A stretch of 64,000 bases of DNA from Rufibacter psychrotolerans (GTDB taxonomy: Bacteria; Bacteroidota; Bacteroidia; Cytophagales; Hymenobacteraceae): the NCBI RefSeq assembly GCF_016924645.1, contig NZ_JAFFJV010000020.1, positions 62,001 through 126,000 of the forward strand. Direction: 5' to 3'. Made by a program: the position numbers and the translations under genes. Positions within the stretch are counted from its first letter, which is position 1, and every line of letters begins with the position of its first letter. Below, piece after piece: positions 8,674 to 17,173 of this stretch. Under the pieces are notes generated by a model. That model saw only the letters and a program-made list of their open reading frames with translations, made no database searches and was not told the origin of the DNA.

Positions 8674-9783
8674 TTAGGAAAGTTTTTCTCCGTTGGTGGG
8701 TTGAGGAGTGCTGCCGGGGGAAGGAGAGGGGGTGGCGTCAACGTCCAGGTTGTTGATGAGTTCCTCGGCGTCTTCCTGCTCCTGTTCATCGGGTTCGGGC
8801 ACGTGGTGCTCATCGGCCTCCAGCGGTTCATAGTTGAGGCGCACAAAAATAGGGAAGTGGTCTGACCCAAAGAACGGCAACCGCCTGATCCTGATCAGCC
8901 GGAAGGCGGGGTCATAGAAGATATGGTCCAGGGAGTAGCGGAAGAACGGCACAAAGGCGTTGTAGGTATTGTAAAAGCCCCGCCCGATGCGCGGGTCCAG
9001 CAGGCCGCTGATTTTCCGGAACAGGTTGGTGGTGTACGACCAGGCCACATCGTTCAAATCGCCAATCACAATGCTGGCGTACGGTGAGTCTTTGGCCATT
9101 TTGGCCACCGTGAGCAATTCGGCCTCGCGGGTGTCAGTGTCCTTGTGCAGGTGAGGCGGTTGCGGGTGCACGGTAAACAGGTCAAACCGCTTGCCGGTGG
9201 GCAGTTCCACCACCATGTAAAAGGAAGGAATGCCCTCTTCTACCAGGTACCTTACCTCTGTGTGGGAAAGCTTGAACTTGCTGAAGAACATCATGCCGTA
9301 GGTGTTCTCCAGGGGCTCTTTAATGCAGTAGGGGTAGCGTTCATCCAGCTCAGAAAGGGCCTGGGCCCAGCGGTGGTTAGGTTCGTTGATGAGCAGCAGG
9401 TCGGGGTCATTTTCCCGCACTACCTTCAGGAACCGGTCATAGCGGGTGTTAGACATGCGCACGTTGGAGATCATGATCCCGAAGGAGTTCTTGGGGGCCT
9501 TTATTTTTGACCTGAGCGCCTGCGGCCGTACCAGGGGCGTGAACTTGTACACGTGCACCGCCTCGTTGAGGATGGCCAGCACCAACAACCCCGCAAAAAT
9601 CTTCTGCGTGAGCAGCTCAAAGCCAATGAACCAGCCATACAGCCCCAGCACCAGGAGCCCCAGCAGGGCTACCTGCACCCTGGGAAAATCAAGGACACGA
9701 ATCCACCAGTAAGTGCTCTTTACCAGGGTTAACAAAGAAGCTAATATGACAAAGCAGCCAAGTAGCTCAAGGGCGATTCTCAT
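8674..9783 (-). CDS. Membrane-anchored endonuclease/exonuclease/phosphatase-family protein
   Basis: 369 residues. The first ~85 residues form two or three hydrophobic helices, and the EEP domain (about 100-330) follows. Signature residues are visible: the Asn-Glu metal-ligand motif (LLINEPNHRW), the His motif FTVHPQPPH, IVIGDLNDVAWS (Asp and Asn) and the final GSDHFPIF (Asp-His). The fold hydrolyses phosphodiester bonds in nucleic acids, phospholipids or inositol phosphates; with the membrane anchor, a lipid or an extracytoplasmic nucleic-acid substrate is possible. The tail (about 330-369) is Glu/Asp-rich and disordered. The gene appears monocistronic, with a palindrome copy beyond its stop. 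Confidence 0.85.
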   Translation of the reverse strand: MRIALELLGCFVILASLLTLVKSTYWWIRVLDFPRVQVALLGLLVLGLYGWFIGFELLTQKIFAGLLVLAILNEAVHVYKFTPLVRPQALRSKIKAPKNSFGIMISNVRMSNTRYDRFLKVVRENDPDLLLINEPNHRWAQALSELDERYPYCIKEPLENTYGMMFFSKFKLSHTEVRYLVEEGIPSFYMVVELPTGKRFDLFTVHPQPPHLHKDTDTREAELLTVAKMAKDSPYASIVIGDLNDVAWSYTTNLFRKISGLLDPRIGRGFYNTYNAFVPFFRYSLDHIFYDPAFRLIRIRRLPFFGSDHFPIFVRLNYEPLEADEHHVPEPDEQEQEDAEELINNLDVDATPSPSPGSTPQPTNGEKLS

Positions 9784-9879
9784 AGGTTGATGGTTCTAGT
9801 CCGTTCACATACTCAATTTAAGCCGCAGGGTTGCCTAAGTTTTCACCGGGGCCAGCTGAATAGATACCAACCAAAAAAG

Positions 9880-9926
9880 ATGCCGTTTCTGGTCCGGTTT
9901 CAGAAAACCAGGCCAGAGACGGCATC
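9880..9926 (-). terminator. Intrinsic terminator of gldH containing the short palindrome
   Basis: A long imperfect hairpin: outer arms GATGCCGT and ACGGCATC, inner arms GGTTT/AAACC around CAGA. On the minus strand it is followed by a run of six T. It begins 24 nt after the gldH stop. Confidence 0.8.
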
Positions 9927-9950
9927 CAAGAAGTTATAAGCAGACGGGCG

Positions 9951-10433
9951 TTACGGCGCCACCTTTTCTACGCGTACCCCCACGGCCATAATGCCGGGCA
10001 GGGGGTCTTGGCGCATGTACTGGTTAAGCTTGAGGGTGTACTTGCCGGGTTGCCCAAACCGCACGTTTTTCAACGCCCTGAACTGGTGGTCAAAGATGTC
10101 GCCGGCGCCGTTGCCCTTGGGCTCGCCGGTCTTGGGGTCCATGAGGAACATCTCGTGCAGCATGGAGTTGATCTGCCTGCCGTCTGGGCCCACCAGGTAG
10201 TGCCGCAGATACAGGTTGTAGAACGGGTAGTGCAGCGCGTTGCGCACGTTGAAGAACACGTTGTACTGCTGCGTGGTATCTGTCACCTCAAACGTAAAAA
10301 CGGGGGCCAGCTTTACCGGCCACTCGTTGTTGGGAATATCCTGGTTTTCCTCAAAGACGCGGTTGGCATCACAGCTGCCCAGCAAGAAACCCAGGCACAG
10401 CAAAGCCATAAAAAAAGACAGGTGCTTACTCAT
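9951..10433 (-). CDS. gldH: Gliding motility lipoprotein GldH
   Basis: 160 residues with lipoprotein signal MSKHLSFFMALLCLGFLLGSC (lipobox Cys at 21). The sequence is typical of GldH: VFTFEVTDTTQQYNVFFNVRN and NLYLRHYLVGPDGR, with HQFRALKNVRFGQPGKYTLKLNQYMR near the end. GldH is a cell-envelope lipoprotein needed for gliding motility in Bacteroidota, where the Gld proteins overlap with the type IX secretion machinery. The start codon overlaps the ricT stop by one base (TAATG), so the two are translationally coupled. The ricT-gldH order is common in this phylum. Confidence 0.93.
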   Translation of the reverse strand: MSKHLSFFMALLCLGFLLGSCDANRVFEENQDIPNNEWPVKLAPVFTFEVTDTTQQYNVFFNVRNALHYPFYNLYLRHYLVGPDGRQINSMLHEMFLMDPKTGEPKGNGAGDIFDHQFRALKNVRFGQPGKYTLKLNQYMRQDPLPGIMAVGVRVEKVAP

Positions 10434-12151
10434 TAACCTTCTGGGTTAGGCGTGGGGGTTGCGTTTTCTGGGGCACCCGGCCGGCGGTTGCGGTGGTTGC
10501 GGTTGCGGCTCCTTCTGGACCGCTGCTCCCCTTCGGCGCGGGGTGGCCGGTCGGCGGTAACGGCTCCTTCAGTAGGGACCATCTCCACAGCGGGTTGCGG
10601 CCGGTTCTGCTGCGGCTGTCTAGGGCCCTGGGGCCGTTCTGCCCGGGGCGGGCGGTTTTCCTTGGGGGCCCGGTTAGGGTCGCGTTCGGGCTTTGGTTTG
10701 CCCTGGCCCTGTTGCTGCGGCTGTCCTTTGCCCTGCGGGCGCTCTGGCCGGGGCCTGGGCTCACCGCCCTGGTTCTGCCGCTGGCTGCCACGCTCCTGCT
10801 GGTTTCTGGCTTCGCCGTTTTCTGCCCTGGGCGCGCGTTCTGGCCTTGGGGCCCCGTTCTCTTCTGCCTCGGCTTTTCTGCCATTGCGCTCTGACCGGCC
10901 TTTGGGCGAGTCAGAAGACTTGGCGATGCCATCGGGGCGGTCTCTCCGGACCTCCGGGGTAGGCGTGGACTGGGCCAGTTTCTCGGCCGCGTTGCCGCCG
11001 CTTTTCTTTTTCTTGCGCTTTTTCTTGCCCTTGCTGAACTGCTCGTCCAGGCGGTCCAGGTTGCCTTCCAGCGACTCCACAAAGTCCACTACCTCGGCCT
11101 GCTGCTGCTTTTTCACCTCTTCGGCCAGGTTCTCGGGCATCTCGCCGGCGGCGTTCATCTTGAGCACCTCCTGCACGCGCTCCACGGGTACCGGAAACCA
11201 GTTGCTGTCGCCGCGGTAACCGAACCACATGATGCGCCGGAAAATATCGGTCTTCTGCAGGAAAGCCTCGCCGGCCTTGGTCTGCAGCGGACGGTTCACG
11301 TTGGGGATGTCCTTGAGGGCATCCATGTAGGTTTCCAGCTCATAGTTGAGGCAGCACTTCAAACGCCCGCACTGGCCCGAGAGCTTGCTGGGGTTGAGCG
11401 ACAGGTTCTGGTACCGCGCCGCAGTGGTAGACACGCTTTTAAAGTCGGTAAGCCAGGTAGAGCAGCACAGTTCGCGGCCGCAGGAGCCAATGCCGCCCAA
11501 ACGGCCGGCCTCGTGCCGAAGGCTGATCTGGCGCATCTCAATGCGTACCTTGAACTCCTCGGCCAGTTTCTTGATCAGTTCCCTGAAATCCACGCGGTCA
11601 TCGGCGGAGTAGAAGAAGGTGGCCTTGGTTCTGTCGGCCTGGTACTCCACGTCTGAGAGCTTCATCTTGAGCTTGAGGTCCTGCACAATGGCGCGGGCGC
11701 GGTACATGGTGGTAGACTCCTGCTCGCGCGCGGCGTTGAACTTCTCCATGTCCTTCTCCGTGGCGATGCGGTAGATGCTCCGGATCTCGTCATTGTTCTG
11801 AACTTTCTTCTTGTTCATCTGCAGACGCACCAGTTCGCCTTTGAGAGACACGTGGCCAATGTGGTGCCCGTTGGGCACGTCCACCACCACGGCGTCGCCG
11901 GTGGTGAGCTGAAGCCGGTTTACGTTCCGGAAAAATTCTTTGCGGCCGCCCTTAAAGCGGATCTCCACTATATCAAACTCCTTAAAAGACACGGGTATCT
12001 CCATGTCTGAGAGCCAATCAAACACATTTAAACGGTTACAGCCTCCCGTGCTGCAACCGCCGTTGCTTTTGCAGCCAGCCACTGCCACCTCGCCATCGAC
12101 CGAGATAGCCTTGGAGCCGCAGCCGCCACTAGAACATGAACTACATCCCAC
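10433..12151 (-). CDS. ricT: PSP1/RicT-type iron-sulfur regulatory protein
   Basis: 572 residues. The N-terminus carries six cysteines (positions 3, 6, 11, 27, 33, 38). The PSP1 core spans about 90-275, with diagnostic Cys clusters CGRELCC (224-230) and CGRLKCC (261-267). RicT (YaaT) is part of the Ric complex that promotes RNase-dependent RNA processing in Bacillus; in Bacteroidota its role is less clear. From about residue 370 onward the protein is a low-complexity Arg/Pro/Gly/Gln-rich tail with poly-Lys (KKRKKKKSGG), likely disordered and possibly RNA-binding. This tail is unusually long, because the Bacillus protein ends soon after the core. It is coupled to gldH. Confidence 0.9.
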   Translation of the reverse strand: MGCSSCSSGGCGSKAISVDGEVAVAGCKSNGGCSTGGCNRLNVFDWLSDMEIPVSFKEFDIVEIRFKGGRKEFFRNVNRLQLTTGDAVVVDVPNGHHIGHVSLKGELVRLQMNKKKVQNNDEIRSIYRIATEKDMEKFNAAREQESTTMYRARAIVQDLKLKMKLSDVEYQADRTKATFFYSADDRVDFRELIKKLAEEFKVRIEMRQISLRHEAGRLGGIGSCGRELCCSTWLTDFKSVSTTAARYQNLSLNPSKLSGQCGRLKCCLNYELETYMDALKDIPNVNRPLQTKAGEAFLQKTDIFRRIMWFGYRGDSNWFPVPVERVQEVLKMNAAGEMPENLAEEVKKQQQAEVVDFVESLEGNLDRLDEQFSKGKKKRKKKKSGGNAAEKLAQSTPTPEVRRDRPDGIAKSSDSPKGRSERNGRKAEAEENGAPRPERAPRAENGEARNQQERGSQRQNQGGEPRPRPERPQGKGQPQQQGQGKPKPERDPNRAPKENRPPRAERPQGPRQPQQNRPQPAVEMVPTEGAVTADRPPRAEGEQRSRRSRNRNHRNRRPGAPENATPTPNPEG

Positions 12152-12560
12152 AGGTAAATTCCTTTTATATAGATAATTCTTGTTTTCAAAAAAGTAAGGT
12201 CCAAACTACTCTACAAGCAAGGCACCGCCCCTAAAGGTAAGAAAGTCTATTTGCCTGATTTTGAAAGAAATACAGGGGAAATAGGATAGGAGCAGGGGCC
12301 TTTTGGGTGCTTTTTTACCGCTATTTCGCAGACCCTAATTAACAAATATAATAACTTAATCTGAATAGGTGGGCACGTTTGCCCGGGTTATCAACATCCC
12401 GTTTAGGGGATATTTGGGGAAAACGGCCCCAAAACGCTTGCCTCCACCAACAAAAAACCGGGTGAGCCGCGTTCCCCTGCTGCCAATCCAAATTATTTTC
12501 CTGTTTTGGTTCTGCAGGCCAATTGCGTACTTAGCGGCCCTAAACCCTACTTAATATTCT
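12152..12560. other. Divergent intergenic region
   Basis: 409 nt between divergent ricT and the GNAT gene. An A/T-rich segment (12160-12370) probably holds both promoters, but no clear TTTG/TAnnTTTG pair was found. A moderate palindrome-family copy (ATTTGGGGAAAACGGCCCC plus AAAACG) lies at 12412-12435. Confidence 0.4.
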
Positions 12561-13415
12561 ATGCAGTTTGCCTTTGCCGATGCGCTCTCTGTCACCGAGC
12601 TGTGCACCCTGTTCAACACCGCCTTCTCTGACTACGTGCAGCCCATGGTGCTCACGGAGCCCATCCTGGAACTGAAGCTAACCCGCGACGGTACCCAGTT
12701 GGGCGTGTCGCCGCTGGCCCTGGACCACCATGCGGCCGTGGGCTTTATTCTGAACGCATTGGGCGACTGGCAGGGCCGGAAAACCGCCTACAACGGCGGC
12801 ACCGGCGTGGTGCCCGAGGCCCGGGGGCAAGCCCTTGCGGAGCGGATGTACCAGTTCTGCCTTCCGGTGTTGCAGCAGGAGGGAGTGGAGCAGTGTCTGC
12901 TGGAGGTGATCAAGGAAAACACCCGCGCTTTTCTGGTCTACCAGCGCCTGGGGTTTGAGGTGGTGCGGCATTTCAGGTGTTTCCGGGACACGAAGACCCA
13001 CCTGCAGTGGCACGGGCACGCGGCAAAGGAAATAGAGCTGCGGGAAGTCGCCCACCCGGATTGGGCCCTGTACCAGACGTTCTGGGAGGTAGAGCCCAGT
13101 TGGCAATACCATACGGCCGCCGTTGACCGCAGCCTCGCGCATGTGAAAATTGTGGAGGCGCACCACTTGGGCCGGTGCGTGGGCTACGGCATGGTGTACC
13201 CCCTGACCGGGGCCGTGGCCCAACTGGCGGTGAGCCCGGCCTGGCGCCGGAACGGAGTAGGCCAGGCCCTGCTCCAACGCCTGGCAGAACTGGCTACCGC
13301 CCCGGCCATTTCTGTGATCAACGTAGACGAGCAGAGCAACAGCACCCTGCAATTTCTGCAGAACCGGAAGATGACCGAGATCATGGGCCAGTACGAGATG
13401 ATCAGGCCTGTGTAG
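12561..13415 (+). CDS. Protein with two GNAT acetyltransferase domains
   Basis: 284 residues. The first half shows a GNAT-like fold with acetyl-CoA loop features (GTGVVPEARGQALAERMYQFCLPVLQQEG, then ENTRAFLVYQRLGFEVVRHF). The second half contains a clearer motif A (AQLAVSPAWRRNGVGQALLQRLAELA, with R/Q-x-x-G-x-G/A) and ends QSNSTLQFLQNRKMTEIMGQYEMIRPV. Tandem GNATs usually keep one active domain; here the C-terminal motif is the more canonical. The substrate is unknown. A palindrome copy and a bidirectional terminator follow the gene. Confidence 0.87.
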   Translation: MQFAFADALSVTELCTLFNTAFSDYVQPMVLTEPILELKLTRDGTQLGVSPLALDHHAAVGFILNALGDWQGRKTAYNGGTGVVPEARGQALAERMYQFCLPVLQQEGVEQCLLEVIKENTRAFLVYQRLGFEVVRHFRCFRDTKTHLQWHGHAAKEIELREVAHPDWALYQTFWEVEPSWQYHTAAVDRSLAHVKIVEAHHLGRCVGYGMVYPLTGAVAQLAVSPAWRRNGVGQALLQRLAELATAPAISVINVDEQSNSTLQFLQNRKMTEIMGQYEMIRPV

Positions 13416-13421
13416 CGTTTC

Positions 13422-13451
13422 GGGGGCTTTTTTCAGAAAACAGGCCAAAAA
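13422..13451 (+). repeat. Short intergenic palindrome copy
   Basis: GGGGGCTTTTTTCAGAAAAC followed by AGGCCAAAAA, 7 nt after the GNAT stop and directly abutting the terminator stem. Confidence 0.7.
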
Positions 13452-13501
13452 GGGAACGGGGCAGAAGCAACTTGTAAAAGCGCTTCTGCCCCGTTCCCTT
13501 T
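13449..13501. terminator. Bidirectional terminator between convergent genes
   Basis: A perfect 20-bp stem (arms 13449-13468 and 13482-13501, starting AAAGGGAACGGGGCAGAAGC) with a 13-nt loop. It sits between the GNAT and polysaccharide deacetylase stops. Confidence 0.85.
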
Positions 13502-13517
13502 GTAAGCGGAAAGGTTT

Positions 13518-14312
13518 TTAGTTGGAGGTTTTTTGGGCCAGGTTGGCGGCTTTCATGTACTTGGTGGCCTCCAGGAACGTGGTGGTCCAGATGTCTTTTT
13601 CGTGTTGCTTCAGGAACTGCAGCAGTTGGCGGTGTGCCTCCAGCGATACGTTCAGGGAGTGCTCGCCGCCCACCCCGTGGAACAGGAACACCACCATGCT
13701 GTTAGACGCCATGGCCTTTTTCACCAGGGCAATCAGTTCCTCGCCAGTCTGGCCGTTGATCATGAAACTGCCCACGTTGTACAGGTTGGTGGGCTGGTGC
13801 GGAATCAGCACGCCCTGTACCCCGCGCGCCGACACGAATTCCCCTTTGATGCCGTCCAGGTACGCTACGCCACCCACGTGGGTATCGCCGCAGGGGTAGG
13901 CAAAGGTGCGTTCCTTTTTGCCGTCAAGGGCCTCCAGGGCGGCGTTCGTCATCTTCACCTCGTCCTGAATGCGGCGCACCGAGTACGTGGCCAGGTTATA
14001 GTCTGCCGTGACAAAGCTGCGGCCGGGTTTGCTGCCGTCGCAGGGGTGAAAGAGCGTGTGGTTGGCTAGTTCGTGTTTGTTGGCGGCCACCTTTTTCCAC
14101 TCGGGCAGGCGTTTGGAGAAGGGGGCGGCCGCGGCGGTCAGGTAAAAGGTGCCTTTCAGTTTGAACGAGTCCAGGGCCGGCACCACTTTGTCCAGGTGCA
14201 CGTTCAGGGCATCGTCATAGGTGAGCACCACGGCGCATTTCTTTTTGTTCCAATCCTGCGCGGCAAGAGAAAAGCTGTACAAGCCGACCAATAAAAGGAG
14301 GTACTTTTTCAA
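13518..14312 (-). CDS. Secreted polysaccharide deacetylase (NodB-like)
   Basis: 264 residues with a signal peptide (MKKYLLLLVGLYSFSLAAQ). The NodB domain shows motif 1, VLTYDDALNVHLD (TYDD, metal Asp), and motif 2, NHTLFHPCDGS (H-T-x-x-H-P). A third-motif-like segment (TFAYPCGD) and a late FLFHGVGGEH His follow. These enzymes remove N- or O-acetyl groups from carbohydrates using a divalent metal; the substrate here is unknown. Secretion to the periplasm or surface is expected. The gene is probably monocistronic, because a possible terminator separates it from the upstream minus-strand gene. Confidence 0.88.
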   Translation of the reverse strand: MKKYLLLLVGLYSFSLAAQDWNKKKCAVVLTYDDALNVHLDKVVPALDSFKLKGTFYLTAAAAPFSKRLPEWKKVAANKHELANHTLFHPCDGSKPGRSFVTADYNLATYSVRRIQDEVKMTNAALEALDGKKERTFAYPCGDTHVGGVAYLDGIKGEFVSARGVQGVLIPHQPTNLYNVGSFMINGQTGEELIALVKKAMASNSMVVFLFHGVGGEHSLNVSLEAHRQLLQFLKQHEKDIWTTTFLEATKYMKAANLAQKTSN

Positions 14313-14405
14313 GGGTGTATCTGTTAGGGTGTGAAGTAGCGCCCCAAGCTATTTTACCTGACCTGGGCTCTCTAAAGATACATAAAAACAGGAGCAAAAC
14401 AGAAA

Positions 14406-14431
14406 CCCCGGCAGCGCTAAAACTACCGGGG
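14406..14431 (-). terminator. Possible terminator
   Basis: CCCCGG (14406-14411) pairs with CCGGGG (14426-14431), with inner AG/CT pairs. It resembles the hairpin at 62505-62544 and lies 38 nt beyond the stop of the next minus-strand gene. Only a weak T tract follows. Confidence 0.5.
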
Positions 14432-14468
14432 CTCTGTTTTGTTCCTGAGCAATGGGAAATGCCAGGGT

Positions 14469-14966
14469 TTACCCGTTGGAGCCGCTTCGTTGGCCCAGCT
14501 TCCAGGCGGCTACCGCCGCCACCAGGAACACGCCAATGGCAGCGGTCTGCATAAGACCAGAGCGGTTGTGCTTCCACTCGGCGGGCATGCCTTTCTCGGC
14601 CCAGATGTTGGGGAATTTGCCGTTTTTGATGTCGTCAATGATGCCTTCCACCACGTTGATGCGGTCTGCCAAAATCAGCGGAAGCCAGTGGCCGTAGTCG
14701 TTCTCGCTTTTCTTGAAGGCCAGGCGCCGGATCTTGCCGCTGAGGCCGCTGGGCGGAACCGAAGTCCCGAACACGGCACTCACGCCGGGGCGCTCAATGG
14801 AGTGGAACACCTCTACGGTAACGGGTTGCTGGGTGGGCCGCTGCCAGGTGTAGCCCCGCTGCTCTTCATCGGTGCGGTGCTTCATGGGGTACGTGGGGTC
14901 ATTCTTGGGGTCTGCGTCAATTCCCCAACCTGGTATATGTGAATAGTCTCTTGCTGTATTTTCCAT
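14469..14966 (-). CDS. Small membrane-tethered protein of unknown function
   Basis: 165 residues. The start reads MENTARDYSHIPGWGIDADPKNDPTYPMKH. The middle is polar, with VFHSIERPGVSAVFGTSVPPSGLSGKIRR. A single C-terminal helix (about 143-160, TAAIGVFLVAAVAAWKLG) precedes a short basic tail, suggesting a tail-anchored inner-membrane protein facing the cytoplasm. It lies 12 nt downstream of the zinc alcohol dehydrogenase on the same strand, so the two form an operon. The arrangement suggests that it docks or accompanies that enzyme, but this is inference. I do not recognise a named family. Confidence 0.75.
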   Translation of the reverse strand: MENTARDYSHIPGWGIDADPKNDPTYPMKHRTDEEQRGYTWQRPTQQPVTVEVFHSIERPGVSAVFGTSVPPSGLSGKIRRLAFKKSENDYGHWLPLILADRINVVEGIIDDIKNGKFPNIWAEKGMPAEWKHNRSGLMQTAAIGVFLVAAVAAWKLGQRSGSNG

Positions 14967-14978
14967 GGTGTTTCGCGT

Positions 14979-16133
14979 TTAGATTCTGGCTGATGGTGGA
15001 ATAAGAACCGGTTTTATGCAGTTGTCTAGCTTCTCAGAGAACATGCGGTAGGCATCAGACACTTCCTCCAGCGGAATGCGGTGCGTAATGAGCGCTTTGG
15101 GGTTCAGGATACCGTTCTGCACGTGTTCTATGAGCCTGGGCAGCAATCTGGGCACCGAGGCCTGGTTGGCCCGGATGGTGATGCCTTTGTTCACCACGTT
15201 GCCAATGGGTACCAGGTTGTCGGTTGGGCCGTATACCCCCACAATGGAGACAATGCCGCCTTTTTTCACGCAGTTGATGGCCCAGTGCAGGGCCGTGGCA
15301 GAACCAGCCTGGATCAGGAGTTTTCTACCGGTAATGGTTTGCAGGGCGTTGCCGGTGGCCTCGGCGCCCACGGCGTCAATGCAGACATCGGCTCCCATCC
15401 AGTCGGTGGTTTTCTTCACAAACACCGCCGGGTCTCCAATCTCGTTGTAGTTGTAGGCCTCGCAGTGCGCGTAGTTCTTGGCAAACTCCAGACGGTAGTC
15501 TACTTTGTCAATGATGATGACGCGGCCCGCACCGAACAGCCAGCTGCAACGCGCGGCCATGATCCCCACCGGGCCAGCCCCAAACACCACCACGGTATCG
15601 CCGGGCTGGATGCCGCCCATCTCAGCGGCCTGGTAGCCGGTGGGCACCACGTCGGTGAGCATCACGGCATCGTCGGGGTCCATCCCCTCAGGAATCACGG
15701 TAGGGCCTACGTTGGCGTAGGGTACCCGCACGTACTCGGCCTGGCCGCCATCATACCCGCCAGCCGTATGGGAGTAACCGAAGATACCGCCCACCGCAGA
15801 GGCCTGCGGGTTAGATTCGTGGCAGTTGCCAAACAAGCCCTGCTTACAGAAGGCGCACTGCCCGCAGGCAATGTTAAAGGGCACCAGAATATGGTCGCCC
15901 ACCTTTACCTTGGTCACCTCTGACCCCACCTCTTCCACTATGCCTGTAAATTCATGCCCGAAGGTCATGCCCACCCGCGTATCGGGCACTGATCCGTTGT
16001 ACAGGTGCAAGTCTGAGCCGCAGATACAGGCGCGGGTTACGCGTACAATGGCATCCTGGGGGTGCTGGATCTGGGGCATGGGTTTCTGATCTATGCGGAC
16101 CCTCAAAGGGCCCCGGTAATTCATGGCTAGCAT
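14979..16133 (-). CDS. Zinc-dependent alcohol dehydrogenase
   Basis: 384 residues of the medium-chain dehydrogenase family. The catalytic-zinc region shows CICGSDLHLYNG and GHEFTGIVEEVG. The structural-zinc Cys cluster is CGQCAFCKQGLFGNC, and the NAD-binding Rossmann motif is VVFGAGPVGIMAA. The length and the DNCIKPVLIP ending match the glutathione-dependent formaldehyde dehydrogenase-like group of zinc ADHs, which oxidise short alcohols or formaldehyde adducts; the substrate is not certain. An AGGA-type ribosome site about 10 nt upstream supports the ATG at 16133, and a second ATG three codons later is possible. It is the first gene of a two-gene unit with the small membrane protein. Confidence 0.9.
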   Translation of the reverse strand: MLAMNYRGPLRVRIDQKPMPQIQHPQDAIVRVTRACICGSDLHLYNGSVPDTRVGMTFGHEFTGIVEEVGSEVTKVKVGDHILVPFNIACGQCAFCKQGLFGNCHESNPQASAVGGIFGYSHTAGGYDGGQAEYVRVPYANVGPTVIPEGMDPDDAVMLTDVVPTGYQAAEMGGIQPGDTVVVFGAGPVGIMAARCSWLFGAGRVIIIDKVDYRLEFAKNYAHCEAYNYNEIGDPAVFVKKTTDWMGADVCIDAVGAEATGNALQTITGRKLLIQAGSATALHWAINCVKKGGIVSIVGVYGPTDNLVPIGNVVNKGITIRANQASVPRLLPRLIEHVQNGILNPKALITHRIPLEEVSDAYRMFSEKLDNCIKPVLIPPSARI

Positions 16134-16453
16134 ACGTATTTTTCCTAGAGGTTAAAGTGGGACATTGGTTTCACCTGCCCGGTTAAGGGGCAGCGTTGCG
16201 CCAACCGCAACATTATCTGATTACTTATCTGCCTGATTAAAGTTACAATAGGCGGCCAGCGGCAGGGTGGCGGCAGCGGACCTTTCCCCTTTGAGCCCGG
16301 GGAAGTGAGCCTCAGTATTTGCCGCGGGGTAGCATCTAGATGAACCTTCTGGGGCTATCTTAGTATAAATTTTAGAGCGGCGGCGCCAAGCTTCCTGCGG
16401 AGCAGTGAAGCATCTTTTGCGCGCAGCCCTGTTACACCCCAAAACAGAATAAC
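16134..16453. other. Divergent intergenic region
   Basis: 320 nt between the dehydrogenase and the DsbA-family gene. No repeat copy of note is present. A TAAATTTT motif near 16370 could be part of a -7 element for the + strand gene, but no matching -33 box was found. Confidence 0.4.
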
Positions 16454-17149
16454 ATGAAAGTTGAGATATGGTCTGATGTGGTTTGCCCCTTCTGTTACAT
16501 AGGCAAGCGGCGGTTTGAGAAAGCCCTGGAAGGTTTTGCGGCCAAAGACAAGGTGGAGGTGGTCTGGAAGAGTTTTCAGCTGGACCCCGACCTGAAGTAC
16601 GTGCCCGGGCAGTCGTTGCACGAGTACCTGGGCAAGAGGAAAGGCGGCACGGCAGCCGAAGGAAAGCAGATGAACGACCACATGGCCGCGGTAGCCAAAG
16701 AAGTAGGGCTGGACTACGACCTGGACCATGCCATCATCACCAACACCCTTGATGCCCACCGCCTCATCCACCTGGCGCACCAGCACCACAAGCAAGACGC
16801 CATGAAGGAAAGGCTGCTGGCCGCTTATTTCACCCAGGGCAAGAACATAGGCGACCTGGACACCCTGGTGCAACTGGCCGAGGAAGTGGGACTGGACCCC
16901 ACAGAGGCAAGAGAAGCCCTGCAGAGCGATGCCTTCCGGAAAGACGTGCAGCTGGACCTGTACCACGCCCAGCAGGTGGGAGTACGCGGCGTGCCGTTCT
17001 TTGTCTTCAACAACAAATACGCCGTTTCGGGCGCACAGCCCACCGAGCTGTTTCAGGAGGTACTGGCCAAAGTGTGGGAAGAGGAGAAGCCCCAGGTGCT
17101 TGGGGGCGAAGGAGCCGGGTTCTGCACCCCAGACGGCGTATGCGACTAA
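16454..17149 (+). CDS. DsbA-family (FrnE-like) thiol oxidoreductase
   Basis: 231 residues. The N-terminal thioredoxin-like strand ends in the active site CPFC (VVCPFCYIGKRRFEKAL), followed by the helical insertion. The C-terminal cis-Pro loop VRGVPFFVFNNKYAVSGAQP is intact. There is no signal peptide, so the protein is cytoplasmic, as is usual for FrnE-type proteins, which are linked to oxidative-stress tolerance in other bacteria. A DJ-1/PfpI-family gene starts 24 nt downstream on the same strand, suggesting a joint thiol/carbonyl stress function. The ATG at 16454 directly precedes the first beta strand. Confidence 0.9.
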   Translation: MKVEIWSDVVCPFCYIGKRRFEKALEGFAAKDKVEVVWKSFQLDPDLKYVPGQSLHEYLGKRKGGTAAEGKQMNDHMAAVAKEVGLDYDLDHAIITNTLDAHRLIHLAHQHHKQDAMKERLLAAYFTQGKNIGDLDTLVQLAEEVGLDPTEAREALQSDAFRKDVQLDLYHAQQVGVRGVPFFVFNNKYAVSGAQPTELFQEVLAKVWEEEKPQVLGGEGAGFCTPDGVCD

Positions 17150-17173
17150 GTACCCCACCCAAAACCTAAGACT

